DNA of 64,000 bases from Pseudotabrizicola alkalilacus (GTDB lineage: Bacteria > Pseudomonadota > Alphaproteobacteria > Rhodobacterales > Rhodobacteraceae). The notes beneath the pieces are model-generated. The model made no database searches. It was not told the origin of the DNA and saw nothing but the letters and a program-made list of their open reading frames with translations. The stretch is taken from the NCBI RefSeq assembly GCF_003443995.1, contig NZ_QWEY01000001.1, positions 124,001-188,000 of the forward strand, given 5' to 3'. The translations under genes were made by a program, and so were the position numbers. This document shows, one piece after another, positions 17,185 through 27,549 of this stretch. Position 1 is the first letter of the stretch. Each line of letters starts with the position of its first letter.

Positions 17185-18706
17185 GGGTTGCGACCGCGTT
17201 GGCCTGAACTGCGCGCCAATCGCTCACCCGCCCGTCGGGCCAGATCACCCGCACCTCGGCCTGTTCCGCATCGCCAAGGCCGAAATGCTGCGGCCCCCAG
17301 ATGCCGCTGACATGGCCGCCACCCACGATCACTTCATGCCGTTGCAGATGCTCCCCGGTCCGCACCTCGACCCAAGATCCGATCCCGGTCGGGTTCGGCC
17401 CCGGCTGCTCAAGTGCGACGGCCAGCCAGTTGCCCACCGCACCCGCATTGCGCCAGACCTGCACCGGGCCGTTGCGGTTGACCACCACCAGATCCAGCGC
17501 GCCATCGCCGTTCAGATCCACCACCGCGCCGCCGCGCGCCGCATGGGTCGAGGCGACACCGGCCTTGTCCGCCATTTCCACAAACACCCCATCCGCGCCC
17601 TGCACCAGCAGGTTGTTGGGGTCGGCCATCGCGAAATCCGGCATTTCCCAGACATTGCCCTTGGCCACAAACAGATCGGCCCGCCCGTCATTGTTCACAT
17701 CGGCAAACAGCGCATGCCACCCGGTTGACGGGCGCAGATCCTCGCCCATGAACGGGCGATGCGCGGTCACGCCCTTGGCCCATGCAATATCGGTGTAATC
17801 GGGCAAGGCATCCGGGGCAGGGGTCACCAGCCGTTGCAGCTTGTTATCCGCCATGCTGGTCAGGTAAAACTCCGGGTAGCCATCGGCATCCAGATCGGTG
17901 CTGGCAATCCCCATCCCCCAGATCCGCAGCCGCTTCCAGCCCTCGGCTTCGGTATACAGGCGCGGGGCCGCGTCCGGCTCCAGATGCCACATCTGCTCCT
18001 GCCCGCCCTCGTAATACTCTCGGTCATTCGACACCCGCAGCGATTTCTTCCCCGAGCCGTTCCAGTCTGTGAAAAGCATCGACAGCGCGCAAAAGCTGGG
18101 TGTCAGGGGCAGGGGGGGCGCGTAAGCCGCCCCTGCAGGCCGGTGCAGCCAGTTGTCGGTGCAAGACCCCCAGGGGTAGGCCTCTTCGCGCTGGTTGATG
18201 TAATTGCCGATCGCCAGCGTCGGCAGGCTCTCCCCCGCCTCCCACATCGCGGCAAAGGCGGTGGACCACGCATCGCCGCCGTCAAATCCCCAGTCTTCAT
18301 TCGCGCGCTCGAACCGGCAATCGCCAAGCCCGCGCATCACCACATTCTCTCCCACCCGCAACAGCACCAGATCGGTGATCCCGTCACTGTCTATGTCGAT
18401 GGGATAGGTGCCCGTCACCGCCTCCATCTCAATCCCGCTCTCCACCGGGGCAAAGGCCAGTGCCCCGCTCGCCCCGCTTTGGTTCACAAACAAGGCGGCA
18501 GGTGCGGTGCCACCGGACAGCGCCAGATCGGGCAAGGCGTCGCCGTTGCAGTCGAATGCCGCCACTCCGCCGCCGACCATGTATTCCCATTCGCCGGTAA
18601 ACTGGTGACTCAGGCCCGAGGGCGTGGTTTCCTCGACAAACTGCGGCACGGTCTGCGCCGCAACTGGTGCTGCACACAGCACAAGGCCCAGAACACAGCC
18701 CTTCAT
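17168..18706 (-). CDS. CRTAC1 family protein with FG-GAP/VCBS repeats and ASPIC/UnbV domain
   Basis: The 512-residue protein is exported: MKGCVLGLVLCAAPVAAQ is a signal peptide. Several calcium-type FG-GAP motifs follow, for instance DCNGDALPDLALSGG, DIDSDGITDLVLL, DLDADGYPEFYLT, DVNNDGRADLFVAKG and DLNGDGALDLVVVN, consistent with a seven-bladed beta-propeller. The C-terminal 80 residues (NWLAVALEQ, IGSWVEVRTG, VSGIWGPQHFGLG, VRVIWPDGR) form an ASPIC/UnbV domain. It overlaps the haloperoxidase-like gene upstream by 4 bp (ATGA), so the two are probably produced together in the periplasm. The molecular function of CRTAC1-type proteins in bacteria is unknown; a partner or maturation role for the enzyme is inference. 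Confidence 0.88.
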   Translation of the reverse strand: MKGCVLGLVLCAAPVAAQTVPQFVEETTPSGLSHQFTGEWEYMVGGGVAAFDCNGDALPDLALSGGTAPAALFVNQSGASGALAFAPVESGIEMEAVTGTYPIDIDSDGITDLVLLRVGENVVMRGLGDCRFERANEDWGFDGGDAWSTAFAAMWEAGESLPTLAIGNYINQREEAYPWGSCTDNWLHRPAGAAYAPPLPLTPSFCALSMLFTDWNGSGKKSLRVSNDREYYEGGQEQMWHLEPDAAPRLYTEAEGWKRLRIWGMGIASTDLDADGYPEFYLTSMADNKLQRLVTPAPDALPDYTDIAWAKGVTAHRPFMGEDLRPSTGWHALFADVNNDGRADLFVAKGNVWEMPDFAMADPNNLLVQGADGVFVEMADKAGVASTHAARGGAVVDLNGDGALDLVVVNRNGPVQVWRNAGAVGNWLAVALEQPGPNPTGIGSWVEVRTGEHLQRHEVIVGGGHVSGIWGPQHFGLGDAEQAEVRVIWPDGRVSDWRAVQANAVATLTPEG

Positions 18707-20010
18707 GCCAGTGTCCTCAACGCGACTGTATAGGCCCCGATGCAGCGGCCCTGCGTCAGCCCCTGCTCGATGGCCGCGCGGAAGTGTATCCCGCCATAGA
18801 GCCGCGAAATCCCGGCCTCATCGGCGGCATCCCAGAAGCTGGCATAGGGCCGCCCGTCCAGCCCTTCCCGTTCATGCGTGAAATCCTCATAGGCGTAACC
18901 CTCGCCCAATGCCGCCGTCAGCACCGTCGCCGCAGCTCCCGACACCGTGGAATGACCCGAGGGGTATTCCGGAAACGGCGGCGTGTTCAGCAACGGTTTC
19001 CAGCCCTTGTCGATCACACGGTTGATATAGGTCACCGGCCGCAACAGGTTGTAGGTGGTCTTGGCCTGCCAGCAGCCGATGAACGCATCCGCCATCGCGA
19101 TGCCCAGCCGCGCCATCACATCCACGCTGACCGCCAGCGGCAGCTGCCGCCGCGCAATCAGGTCATTGGCGACAAAAATCCAGTGCCCCGGCGGGGTCGA
19201 CGACAGCATCGGGTCGTCAGACCAGAACCGCGCGATCAGCGCCTGTTCTTCTGTCAGCGCCTTGGTGGCCGAATAAACCTCCATCGCTTCGGCATAAAAC
19301 GCCGAGGTGGGGTCTTCGCTATACGCGGGCGGCGGTGGCAAGCTGCAGGTATCACCCGCAGGCATCGCAAAGGGCCGCACAGTGCCCCAGTCGGGCAACA
19401 ACGGGGCCTGCTGCTGGCGCACCAAACTGGTCGGCACCCAGGCCGCAGGATCATCCGGCGCGGTATAGCTTTCGGGAAAGCCCATGTTTGCGACCACCGC
19501 GCCGCCGTCGCCGTCCGCCCAGCCGCAGATATGCGCGGCAATCGCCAGCCCCAGCGCCCGGCTGCGCGCCGCCACATCTTCGGGCAACCCCGCAGTCACC
19601 TGTTCATCCAGCTTGCGCGTCATCGTGGCCAACGCCCGCTGACCTGACGGCCCGGTGTTGGCAAAGAAATGCGCGGTCCCCGCCGACAGCGCCGCCTGCA
19701 ACACCGCTGCCATATCATGCGCGCCCTCGCCGGGCCGGGGCAGGGGCGTCAGCCCGTTCAGCTGCCCCGCCAGAGAGGTCAGCGCCCCATCACAGGCCGC
19801 CACTGCCTCATACCCCGTGACCCCCAGATAGCCAAAGGCGCGCGCCGCCACGGGGGGCGAATAGGTCGCCGTGTGGCGGACCAGTTGCAGGGTCAGCTTG
19901 GTCCAGTTGGTCAGAACCGGCACCGGGTCGGAGGCTGCCATTACCCGTGAGGGCAACAGCGCGGCGATCCCTGCCGCCGCCCCAAGCCCCAAAACCCTGC
20001 GCCGGTCCAT
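18703..20010 (-). CDS. Vanadium-dependent haloperoxidase-like / PAP2 superfamily protein, exported
   Basis: The 435-residue protein has a twin-arginine-like leader (DRRRVLGLGAAAGIAALLPS). All three motifs of the vanadate/phosphate pocket are present: KTTYNLLRP (K-x6-RP, about Lys317 and Arg324), YPSGHST (about 351-354) and SRLYGGIH (R-x5-H, Arg403 and His409). This matches bacterial vanadium chloro/bromoperoxidase homologues; the same pocket occurs in acid phosphatases, so oxidation of halides is not certain. A GAGGAGG site precedes the ATG at 20010. The gene begins only 10 bp after the xylA stop codon and overlaps the CRTAC1 gene by 4 bp, so it may be the sixth gene of the xylose operon. Confidence 0.85.
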   Translation of the reverse strand: MDRRRVLGLGAAAGIAALLPSRVMAASDPVPVLTNWTKLTLQLVRHTATYSPPVAARAFGYLGVTGYEAVAACDGALTSLAGQLNGLTPLPRPGEGAHDMAAVLQAALSAGTAHFFANTGPSGQRALATMTRKLDEQVTAGLPEDVAARSRALGLAIAAHICGWADGDGGAVVANMGFPESYTAPDDPAAWVPTSLVRQQQAPLLPDWGTVRPFAMPAGDTCSLPPPPAYSEDPTSAFYAEAMEVYSATKALTEEQALIARFWSDDPMLSSTPPGHWIFVANDLIARRQLPLAVSVDVMARLGIAMADAFIGCWQAKTTYNLLRPVTYINRVIDKGWKPLLNTPPFPEYPSGHSTVSGAAATVLTAALGEGYAYEDFTHEREGLDGRPYASFWDAADEAGISRLYGGIHFRAAIEQGLTQGRCIGAYTVALRTLA

Positions 20011-20020
20011 CACAGCCTCC

Positions 20021-21322
20021 TCAGATGTACTTGTTCCACAAGTTCTCCAGCCGCTCCTGCCGACCCGAGACCGGCTCCGGCTCCAGCCCCTCGGCCTCGA
20101 CCCGCGCCGCTGCCGCTTCCAGCCCGCCTGTCAGCATCGCCTGCGCGGCAGGGGTCTCCCACCGGGCGTAACGGTCGCGGCGATGCGCTTCCATCTCATC
20201 CGACTCCAGCATCGCGGCGGCGCATTTCAGCGCCCGCGCACAGGTGTCCATCCCGCCGACATGGGCAAGGATGAGATCCTCGGCATCCAGCGACTGGCGC
20301 CGGATCTTGGCGTCAAAGTTGGTGCCGCCGGTGGTATAGCCGCCCGCGCGCAGTATCTCGTAGAACGCCACCGCCTTTTCGGCGTGGTTGTTGGGGAACT
20401 GGTCGGTATCCCAGCCCGACTGGTAATCATTGCGGTTCATGTCGATCGACCCGAAAATCCCCAGCGCCGCCGCCATGCCGATCTCATGCTCGAACGAATG
20501 CCCGGCAAGGATCGCGTGGCCCTGCTCGATATTGGTCTGGACCTCTTTCTCCAGCCCGAATTCCTTCAGGAAGCCGTACACCGTCGCCACATCGTAATCA
20601 TACTGATGCTTGCTCGGCTCCTGCGGCTTTGGCTCGATCAGGATCGCGCCCTTGAAGCCGATCTTGTGCTTGTACTCCACCACCTGCTGCAGGAACCGGC
20701 CCGCATGATCGCGCTCGGCCTTCAGATCGGTGTTCAGCAGCGTCTCATAGCCCTCACGCCCACCCCAGAGCACATAGTTCTGGCCGCCGAGCTTCATCGT
20801 GGCGTCCATGTTCGCCTTCACCGTCGCGGCGGCATAGGCGTAAACGTCCGGGTCCGGGTTGGTGGCCGCCCCGCTCATCCAGCGCCGGTTGGAAAACATG
20901 TTCGCCGTGCCCCACAAGAGCTGCGTCTTGTGATCCGCCTGCTTCTGGCCAAGGTAATCAACCATCTCGTCCAGATTGCGTTTGCTCTCGGCAAACGTCG
21001 CGCCTTCGGGCCGGATATCGGCGTCGTGGAAGCAATAGAACGGCGCGCCCAGAATATCGAACATCTCGAACGCCACATCGGCCTTCAGCCGGGCCAGATC
21101 CATGCTGTCACCAAACCACGGCCGCTGCAGTGTCTGGCCGCCAAACGGGTCGCCGCCCGGCCAGGCAAAGCTGTGCCAATAGGCCACGGCAAAGCGCAGA
21201 TGATCCTCCATCCGCTTGCCCAGAACCACCTCATCCGGGTTGTAATGGCGGAAAGCGAATTCGCTGGTGGCGCTTGGGCCCTGATAGGTGATCGCAGGGA
21301 TGTTCTTGAAAAACTCGGTCAT
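20021..21322 (-). CDS. xylA: Xylose isomerase
   Basis: The 433-residue enzyme converts D-xylose to D-xylulose in the cytoplasm. Family blocks are clear: [16 protein letters not shown] (catalytic His region), [32 protein letters not shown] (metal-binding Glu), GSIDMNRND and FDAKIRRQS. The length matches the class II xylose isomerases of Proteobacteria. It overlaps xylB by 4 bp and belongs to the xylF-xylH-ATPase-xylB-xylA operon, presumably controlled by the divergent ROK regulator. Confidence 0.97.
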   Translation of the reverse strand: MTEFFKNIPAITYQGPSATSEFAFRHYNPDEVVLGKRMEDHLRFAVAYWHSFAWPGGDPFGGQTLQRPWFGDSMDLARLKADVAFEMFDILGAPFYCFHDADIRPEGATFAESKRNLDEMVDYLGQKQADHKTQLLWGTANMFSNRRWMSGAATNPDPDVYAYAAATVKANMDATMKLGGQNYVLWGGREGYETLLNTDLKAERDHAGRFLQQVVEYKHKIGFKGAILIEPKPQEPSKHQYDYDVATVYGFLKEFGLEKEVQTNIEQGHAILAGHSFEHEIGMAAALGIFGSIDMNRNDYQSGWDTDQFPNNHAEKAVAFYEILRAGGYTTGGTNFDAKIRRQSLDAEDLILAHVGGMDTCARALKCAAAMLESDEMEAHRRDRYARWETPAAQAMLTGGLEAAAARVEAEGLEPEPVSGRQERLENLWNKYI

Positions 21323-22755
21323 GTCAGGCCCTTGATGGCAGATTGTGCATTAAGATGGCGGGCATGGCCCGCGTCGAAGGCGTCTTTGAGCGCGGCGTCG
21401 GGCTCGATGACGCGGGCAATGGCGGGCAGGGTGGCCACTTCGGCCCCCGCGCCGGTTGCCGCCATCAGCGCCAGACGGGCGGCGCCAAAGGCTCCGCCAA
21501 AATCACCGGCCACCGGCACCTGCACCGGGCAGTTCAGCGCGGTGGCAATGGCGCGTAGCCAGTAGTCAGACTTTGACCCGCCACCGACCGCCAGCAGGCT
21601 CTCCAGCCGTGTGCCAGTCGCGGCCAAGGCATCTCGGCAATCGCGGAACGCGAATGTCACGCCCTCCAGAATGGCGCGCGTCGCGGCCGCGCGGTCGGTC
21701 GCATGTTCCAGCCCGATGAACGCCCCCCGCACCGAAGCGCTGTTCAGCGGCGTCCGCTCGCCGCCCAGATAGGGCAGGAACAGCGTCTTGCCGGGGGCCT
21801 GCAACGCCCCCAGATCGCCGGTCAGGCTGGCGGCATCGCTGCCGGTCAGCTGCGCAAACCAGTTCAGCGCATCGGTACAGGCCAGAATCACGCCCATCTG
21901 GTGCCATGTGCCCGGCAGCGCGTGGCAGAACGTGTGCACCGCCGTCGCCGGGTCTGGCTGATAGCCGTCATTGGCCGCAAACAGCACGCCGCTCGTACCC
22001 AGCGAGACAAACGCCTCCCCCGCGCGCACCACGCCGACCCCGACGCCCGACGCGGCATTGTCGCCACCGCCGCCCGCAATGACCACACCTGCAGGCAGGC
22101 CCCAGCGCGCAGCCAGACCGGCGCGCAGGGTGCCCGACACCTCGGACCCCTCCACCAGCCTTGGCATATGGTCGCGCGTCAGCCCGGTCGCGGTCAGCAG
22201 ATCATCCGACCAGTCGCGCGCCCCGGTATCCAGCCAGGCCGTGCCTGCCGCATCCGACATCTCGCCCACATGGTCACCAGTCAGCCACAGCCGCAGGTAA
22301 TCCTTTGGCAGCAGCACCTTTGCCACCTTGTCCCACAGCGCCCGCTCGTGCTTTTGCACCCACATCAGCTTTGGCGCGGTAAAGCCGGGGAAGACGATAT
22401 TGCCGGTCAGCCGCCGGAACATCGGGTCGTCATCCAGCTCTGCTGCCTCAGCATGGCTGCGGCTGTCGTTCCACAGGATGCAAGGCCGCAGCACCTGATC
22501 CGACGCATCCAGCAGCGTGGCCCCGTGCATATGGCCTGACAGGCCAATGCCCTTGACCGCGCCCAGACCATGCGCCGACAACGCATCCAGCACCGTTTCC
22601 GCCGCTGCAATCCAGGCATTCGGCGATTGCTCACTCCACCCCTCATGCGGGCGCTGTACGGTCAGGGGGGCAGTGGCCTCGGCCACCACCTCCTGCGTGT
22701 CAGACATCAGAATGCCTTTCAGCCCCGATGTGCCCAGATCCAGCCCGATATACAT
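21319..22755 (-). CDS. xylB: Xylulokinase
   Basis: This 478-residue FGGY-family kinase phosphorylates D-xylulose to xylulose 5-phosphate, feeding the pentose phosphate pathway. It shows the N-terminal phosphate-binding motif [27 protein letters not shown], the ADP-binding [12 protein letters not shown] region, and [18 protein letters not shown]. The ATG at 22755 overlaps the stop of the ATPase gene by one base (TGATG), and the stop overlaps xylA by 4 bp, so the three are translationally coupled. An adjacent TTG is an unlikely alternative start. Confidence 0.96.
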   Translation of the reverse strand: MYIGLDLGTSGLKGILMSDTQEVVAEATAPLTVQRPHEGWSEQSPNAWIAAAETVLDALSAHGLGAVKGIGLSGHMHGATLLDASDQVLRPCILWNDSRSHAEAAELDDDPMFRRLTGNIVFPGFTAPKLMWVQKHERALWDKVAKVLLPKDYLRLWLTGDHVGEMSDAAGTAWLDTGARDWSDDLLTATGLTRDHMPRLVEGSEVSGTLRAGLAARWGLPAGVVIAGGGGDNAASGVGVGVVRAGEAFVSLGTSGVLFAANDGYQPDPATAVHTFCHALPGTWHQMGVILACTDALNWFAQLTGSDAASLTGDLGALQAPGKTLFLPYLGGERTPLNSASVRGAFIGLEHATDRAAATRAILEGVTFAFRDCRDALAATGTRLESLLAVGGGSKSDYWLRAIATALNCPVQVPVAGDFGGAFGAARLALMAATGAGAEVATLPAIARVIEPDAALKDAFDAGHARHLNAQSAIKGLT

Positions 22756-23516
22756 CAATAGGCCTTTGCCGGTTTCTTGCCCATGATGATCATGCCCAGA
22801 ATGTCGTCATCGGTGACATCCCCGACATTCACGGTGCCAACCCGCTGGCCGTTCTTCATCACCACGGCCCGGTCGCAAAGATCCATCACCGCATGAATGT
22901 CATGCTCAATCAGGAAAATCCCCAGCCCCTGCCGCTTCAGCTCCTGAATAAGCTCGGCGACCATCTGGGTTTCCTGTGGCCCCAGCGCTGCCGTCGGCTC
23001 GTCCATGATCAGGATCTTGGCGTTGAAATACACCGCCCGCGCAATCGCCACCGATTGCCGCTGCCCGCCCGACAGGGCCGACACCGGCACGTTGAACTTG
23101 CGGAAGTTCGGGTTCAGCCGCGCCATGATCTTGCGCGTCTCGGCCTCCATCTGGGCGTCATCGACAAAGCCCGCCGCCGTCACCAGCTCGCGCCCCAGAA
23201 ACAGGTTCGACGCCGCATCCAGATTGTCGGCCAGCGCCAGCGTCTGATAGATCGTCTCGATATTGTAATGCCGGGCGTCGCGCGGATTGCTGATCTCGGC
23301 CTTTTCGCCGTTGATATAGATCTCGCCCGCATCCTTCTGATAGGCGCCCGACAGGCACTTGATCAGCGTGGATTTGCCCGCGCCGTTGTGGCCCAACAGG
23401 CCCACAACCTCGCCCGGATGCAGGTCGATGCTGACGTGATCGACAGCCTTGATCCCGCCAAAGGAAATCGAGATGTCGCGCATCTCGACCAGCGGTGTTC
23501 CTGTGTTCGTGGTCAT
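22755..23516 (-). CDS. Sugar (xylose) ABC transporter ATP-binding protein, single domain
   Basis: The 253-residue ATPase has a Walker A (GHNGAGKS), ABC signature ([10 protein letters not shown]), Walker B ([11 protein letters not shown]) and switch His (LIEHD). It is a single nucleotide-binding domain, not the double ~500-residue XylG of E. coli, so it probably works as a homodimer, as in the FrcA-type transporters of alphaproteobacteria. I start it at [12 protein letters not shown] (23516), preceded by GAGGAGG; a longer frame to 23615 runs into the permease gene. It lies 10 bp after the permease and abuts xylB. Confidence 0.93.
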   Translation of the reverse strand: MTTNTGTPLVEMRDISISFGGIKAVDHVSIDLHPGEVVGLLGHNGAGKSTLIKCLSGAYQKDAGEIYINGEKAEISNPRDARHYNIETIYQTLALADNLDAASNLFLGRELVTAAGFVDDAQMEAETRKIMARLNPNFRKFNVPVSALSGGQRQSVAIARAVYFNAKILIMDEPTAALGPQETQMVAELIQELKRQGLGIFLIEHDIHAVMDLCDRAVVMKNGQRVGTVNVGDVTDDDILGMIIMGKKPAKAY

Positions 23517-23526
23517 GTCTGCCTCC

Positions 23527-24840
23527 TCACTTCGTGCGGGCGCGGTAAAGGTTGTCAAGATAGACGGCGAGCACCAGCACCATGCCCACCACGATCCGCT
23601 GGATCGCGGCATCAAAGCCGATCAGCACCATCCCCGATTGCAGCGACTGCATCACCAGCGCGCCCAGAATGGCCCCGTAAATCGTGCCCACGCCCCCGGC
23701 CAGCGAGGTGCCGCCGATCACCGCAGCCGCGATCACATAGAGCTCATCCAAAGTTCCCAGCGCGTTGGTGGCGCTATTCAGACGGGCCGAAGCGATCACC
23801 GCCGCGATCCCGGTCAGCGCGCCCATCAGCGCAAAGATCTTCAGCGTCATCCAGCGAGTGTTGATCCCCGCCAGCGCCGCCGCCTCGGGGTTGCCACCGA
23901 TGGCAAAGACATAGCGGCCAAAGCGGGTGCGGGTCATCAGAATGGTCATCGCAATGCCAACCGCCATCATGATCAGCACCGGAATGGCAAACCCGTGTGA
24001 GACAAAGGCATCTTCCGGCAAATCCAGACGGCGCAGAATACCAACCGGCAGCGGATAGGCGTTCATCAACAGAACCGCCCCGACAATCGCACCACAACCG
24101 ATGGCACCCAACGTCACCTCAGCCCACATCGGACGCTTGGGGAATTCGTGCTTCACCCGTTGCTTGCGCCCCTGCACCAGCAACCAGACCACGCCCGCAC
24201 ACCCCAGCGCGCCGACAATCCAGCTGCCGGTCGCGCCCACATTGCCGCCCGGACCGCCGCCCAGCAGCGCGAATGTGCTGTCGACCGGCGAAATCGTCTT
24301 GCCGCCATTGGCGATGAACGCCATCCCGCGCCAGACCATCAACCCGCCCAGCGTCACGATGAACGACGGAATGCCGCGATAGGCGATCAGCCAGCCATGA
24401 AACGCGCCGATCAGCGCGCCCAGGGCAATGCCCACCGCGCAGGTGATGATCCAGATCGACCAATGGCCCAGCCCCAGGATCTGCGGCAGCACATCGACCT
24501 GCAAAATCCCCATCGTCATGCCCGTCACCCCGATCAGCGAGCCGACCGACAGGTCAATGTTGCGCGTTATGATGACCAGCACCATTCCCGTCGCCATGAT
24601 CCCGATACTCGATGTCTGCACCGACAGGTTCCACAGGTTGCGCGGGGTCAGAAACGCGCCATTGCCGTTCACAATGGCGCCGTACATGTGAAACCCGCCC
24701 CAGATCAGCAACAGGGCGGCCAGCATGCCCAAAAGCCGGGTGTCAATCTCGGTCGCGGCCAGAAAGCGCTTTACCGGATTGCCGCCGACAGCCGTATGGC
24801 CTGGCGTCACGGGCGGGGCAGAAAGGGGTGTCTTGGTCAT
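23527..24840 (-). CDS. xylH: Xylose ABC transporter permease (XylH-like)
   Basis: The 437-residue inner-membrane protein has around ten hydrophobic helices and the carbohydrate ABC permease type 2 signature: [25 protein letters not shown] (block at about 70-95, quoted in part), [29 protein letters not shown] and [15 protein letters not shown]. It transports the sugar delivered by the XylF-like protein. I prefer [10 protein letters not shown] (24840); a start at 24888 or at an ATG nearby would add up to 16 residues and neither has a strong ribosome site. The gene is 155 bp downstream of xylF, a gap that fits a processing site or attenuator though none was recognised. Confidence 0.93.
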   Translation of the reverse strand: MTKTPLSAPPVTPGHTAVGGNPVKRFLAATEIDTRLLGMLAALLLIWGGFHMYGAIVNGNGAFLTPRNLWNLSVQTSSIGIMATGMVLVIITRNIDLSVGSLIGVTGMTMGILQVDVLPQILGLGHWSIWIITCAVGIALGALIGAFHGWLIAYRGIPSFIVTLGGLMVWRGMAFIANGGKTISPVDSTFALLGGGPGGNVGATGSWIVGALGCAGVVWLLVQGRKQRVKHEFPKRPMWAEVTLGAIGCGAIVGAVLLMNAYPLPVGILRRLDLPEDAFVSHGFAIPVLIMMAVGIAMTILMTRTRFGRYVFAIGGNPEAAALAGINTRWMTLKIFALMGALTGIAAVIASARLNSATNALGTLDELYVIAAAVIGGTSLAGGVGTIYGAILGALVMQSLQSGMVLIGFDAAIQRIVVGMVLVLAVYLDNLYRARTK

Positions 24841-24995
24841 GGCATCGTCCAACGCTTGGGGGACAGGGGCATCTTGCATACGCGGCATCGAATGGTGCGC
24901 TACAGGTCAGCTATCGGGCCCGACAGGCCCGCAAGATACCGGAAAATGTAAAAACGCGGCGCGGCAGCCGATCAGCCGCCGCGCCGCATCAGGCC

Positions 24996-26021
24996 TTATT
25001 CGCAGCCAACCACACCAGCGGCAGCGCCCTCACAGGCGGCTTCCTTGGTGATGTGCCCTGCGTCAATCGCGACGTTCAGGTTTTCCTTGGTCAGCGGAGT
25101 CGGTGCCAGCAGGATGGCATTCATCTCGATGCCTTTTTCGCCGCCCGAGAACTTGGTCGCACCGGCGATCGAGTCCAAAGCACCGCCGTCTGCCAGAGCC
25201 GAGGCGATTTCGCCCGCAGCCTTGCCCAGCTGACGCGCATCTTTCCACACCGAAACGGTCTGGGTGCCACGCGCCACGCGGTTGATCGCGGCATGGTCGC
25301 CATCCTGGCCACCGACCGGAATGGTCAGGCCCTGTGCGCCCAGTGCGGCCACAACACCACCGGCCATGCCGTCGTTCTGGCTCAGAACCGCGTCAACGTC
25401 GTTGTTGTTGGCGGTCAGGATCTGCTCCATGTTCTTTTGGGCATTTTCCGGCTTCCAGCCATCCGAGAACGCTTCGCCGACAATCTTGACGTCGCCCGAG
25501 TCAACAGCGGCCTGAATCACCGACATCATGCCTTGCAGCAGGAACCCGGCATTCGGATCACCCGGATCGCCCTTGATGATGGCATAATTGCCGGTCGGGG
25601 CAGCAGCGAACACGTTTTCCGCGATGATCCGGCCCACGCCCACGTTGTCAAACGTCAGATAGAACGTGCGGTCATCTTCGATCAGACGGTCATAGCCGAC
25701 CACCGGAATGCCCTCATTGGCAGCGGCTTCAATCGCCGGCCCGATGGCATCCTTGTCCCAGGCGTTGATGATCAGCGCGTCAACGCCCTGAGCGATCAAT
25801 GCCTCCACATCGGTCAGCTGCTTGGCCGAAGACGATTCCGCATCGGCAGAAACATATTCATTGCCAGCGGCTTCCAGTGCAGCTTTGACGGCCGCTTCGT
25901 CGATCTTCCAGCGCTCTTCCTGAAAGCTGCCCCAGGAAACGCCGATCTTCTTCCCCTCTGCCAGCGCGGCAGAAGAAAACCCTGTCGCCGCGATCACGGC
26001 GAGCACGATTGCATTACGCAT
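24996..26021 (-). CDS. xylF: D-xylose-binding periplasmic protein
   Basis: The 341-residue protein has a signal peptide (MRNAIVLAVIAATGFSSAALA) and a type I periplasmic-binding fold. ALIINAWDKDAIGPAIEAA, IPVVGYDRLI, LTFDNVGVGR and VLSQNDGMAGGVVAAL are XylF blocks, and Asp/Asn in the last contacts the sugar ring in E. coli XylF. The ATG at 26021 follows GGGAGGAT. It is the first gene of the xylose operon, reading away from the ROK regulator, and thus the sensor-side component of uptake. Confidence 0.95.
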   Translation of the reverse strand: MRNAIVLAVIAATGFSSAALAEGKKIGVSWGSFQEERWKIDEAAVKAALEAAGNEYVSADAESSSAKQLTDVEALIAQGVDALIINAWDKDAIGPAIEAAANEGIPVVGYDRLIEDDRTFYLTFDNVGVGRIIAENVFAAAPTGNYAIIKGDPGDPNAGFLLQGMMSVIQAAVDSGDVKIVGEAFSDGWKPENAQKNMEQILTANNNDVDAVLSQNDGMAGGVVAALGAQGLTIPVGGQDGDHAAINRVARGTQTVSVWKDARQLGKAAGEIASALADGGALDSIAGATKFSGGEKGIEMNAILLAPTPLTKENLNVAIDAGHITKEAACEGAAAGVVGCE

Positions 26022-26234
26022 GTGTATCCTCCCTATGGATGCAGCCAGCGTATGGCTGGTTCGGCAGATTCGCCGAGACTGGCAAAAATTGCCTCGATTA
26101 AATTCAGTTGTCAAAATAAAAATTGTGATGAAATCTAAGGGAGAGTAAGAAATGGTCTGTTATATGCTGCTTCGCAGCAATTTTCGGGCGGTTCGTGCAG
26201 CGAGTGGTCGATAATTCGTTAGGAAGCCAAAGAA
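26022..26234. promoter_or_regulatory. Divergent control region between xylF and the ROK regulator gene
   Basis: This 213-bp region is markedly AT-richer than its flanks (for example 26095-26150). On the minus strand a TTGACA (26109-26114) could be the -35 of the xylF promoter, although the -10 is poor. A hairpin-forming TGCTGC-TTC-GCAGCA lies at 26165-26179. ROK regulators of xylose genes bind inverted repeats in such regions; I could not identify a convincing long operator by eye. Confidence 0.5.
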
Positions 26235-27515
26235 ATGCTGACACATTATTCAGCGGGGGACACAGGCACGGGACGCAAGGGCGTGGGTCCGCTGATCCCG
26301 CCGTTGTCCGATACGCTGCGCCCGTTGCGGCAGCAGGTGTTTGAATGCGTCCGCGCCGCCGGTCTGATTCCGCGCGTGCAGGTCGCCAAGGATCTGGGCG
26401 TCAGCCCGGCCTCTGTCACCACCATCACCTCGGAACTGATCGATTCGGGCCTGATAGAAGAGGTGGCCGCCCCGCCGCGTGATGGCGAAACCGTGCGTGG
26501 CCGCCCTGCCGTGGCGCTTGGGGTGCGCGCCTCTGCCCATCGCGTCGTCGGCATGAAAATCTCTGACCGCGAACAAACCGCCGTGATCGTCGATTTTGCC
26601 GGCAAGCTCATCGCCGAAGAATCCATCCCCCGCCGCCCCGGTCCGATGACGGTGGCCGAGCTGATGACGGTGATCGAAACCCTGCTCGACCGGGTCTGCG
26701 AAAAGGCGTCGATCCGTCACGCCGATCTGTCTGGCATCGGCATGGGCCTGCCCGGCTTCATCGACAATGCCGAAGGTATGGTGCTCTGGACCCCGTTGCT
26801 TGACACCCGCAACGTGGCGTTGGCTGCCCTGACCAGCCAGCGGGTTGGTCTTCCGGTCTGGGTCGACAATGAAACCAATCTCGTCGCCATGGCCGAACTG
26901 TGGTTCGGCGCGGGGCGGGGATTGTCCGACTTTGCTGTGGTCACCATCGAACATGGGGTCGGCATGGGCTTTGTGATGAACCACCGCATCTATCGCGGCA
27001 CACAGCGGGTCGGGCTGGAACTGGGGCATATCAAGGTGCAGCTTGACGGCGCGCTGTGCCGCTGTGGCCAGCGCGGTTGTCTGGAGGCCTATGTCGCCGA
27101 CTATGCCCTTGCGCGCGAGGCGACGACGGCGCTGAACTGGGGCCACAAGGAAGGCCAGAGCATCACGGTCCTGCTCGAAAGCCTTTATGACCACGCCAAG
27201 GCCGGCAATGCCACTGCGCGCAGCATCTTTCGCAGGGCAGGGCGCTATCTGGCGGTGGGACTGTCCAATGTTGTCAACCTGTTCGACCCCGCGCTCATCA
27301 TCCTGTCGGGTGAGAGGATGCGCTACGACTACCTCTACGCCGCCGAGACTTTGGCCGAGATGGACAATCTGATGATCAACACCGGCCGCCCGCGCACCCC
27401 GATTGAAATTCATGCCTGGGGCGTGCGGCTCTGGGCGCATGGCGCGGCGGCTCTGGCGCTGTCAGCGGTCAGCGAAACCCTCCTTTCGGCCAACCGCGAC
27501 ATCGCCGCGCAATAG
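26235..27515 (+). CDS. xylR: ROK family transcriptional regulator, XylR-type
   Basis: The 426-residue protein has an N-terminal winged HTH (LRQQVFECVRAAG, VAKDLGVSPASVTTITSELI, about residues 30-75) and a ROK sugar-kinase-like domain. The ROK zinc motif is CRCGQRGCLEAY (about residue 275), and the sugar-binding blocks are GMGLPGFIDN and VTIEHGVGMGF. It diverges from xylF, so it is the likely xylose-responsive repressor of the operon. The gene symbol is given by position and family rather than by close identity to a studied protein; in other bacteria such ROK proteins release DNA on binding xylose. Confidence 0.88.
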   Translation: MLTHYSAGDTGTGRKGVGPLIPPLSDTLRPLRQQVFECVRAAGLIPRVQVAKDLGVSPASVTTITSELIDSGLIEEVAAPPRDGETVRGRPAVALGVRASAHRVVGMKISDREQTAVIVDFAGKLIAEESIPRRPGPMTVAELMTVIETLLDRVCEKASIRHADLSGIGMGLPGFIDNAEGMVLWTPLLDTRNVALAALTSQRVGLPVWVDNETNLVAMAELWFGAGRGLSDFAVVTIEHGVGMGFVMNHRIYRGTQRVGLELGHIKVQLDGALCRCGQRGCLEAYVADYALAREATTALNWGHKEGQSITVLLESLYDHAKAGNATARSIFRRAGRYLAVGLSNVVNLFDPALIILSGERMRYDYLYAAETLAEMDNLMINTGRPRTPIEIHAWGVRLWAHGAAALALSAVSETLLSANRDIAAQ

Positions 27516-27549
27516 GTTTTCCGGCGGCGCATGTCGCAGGACAATCCGC

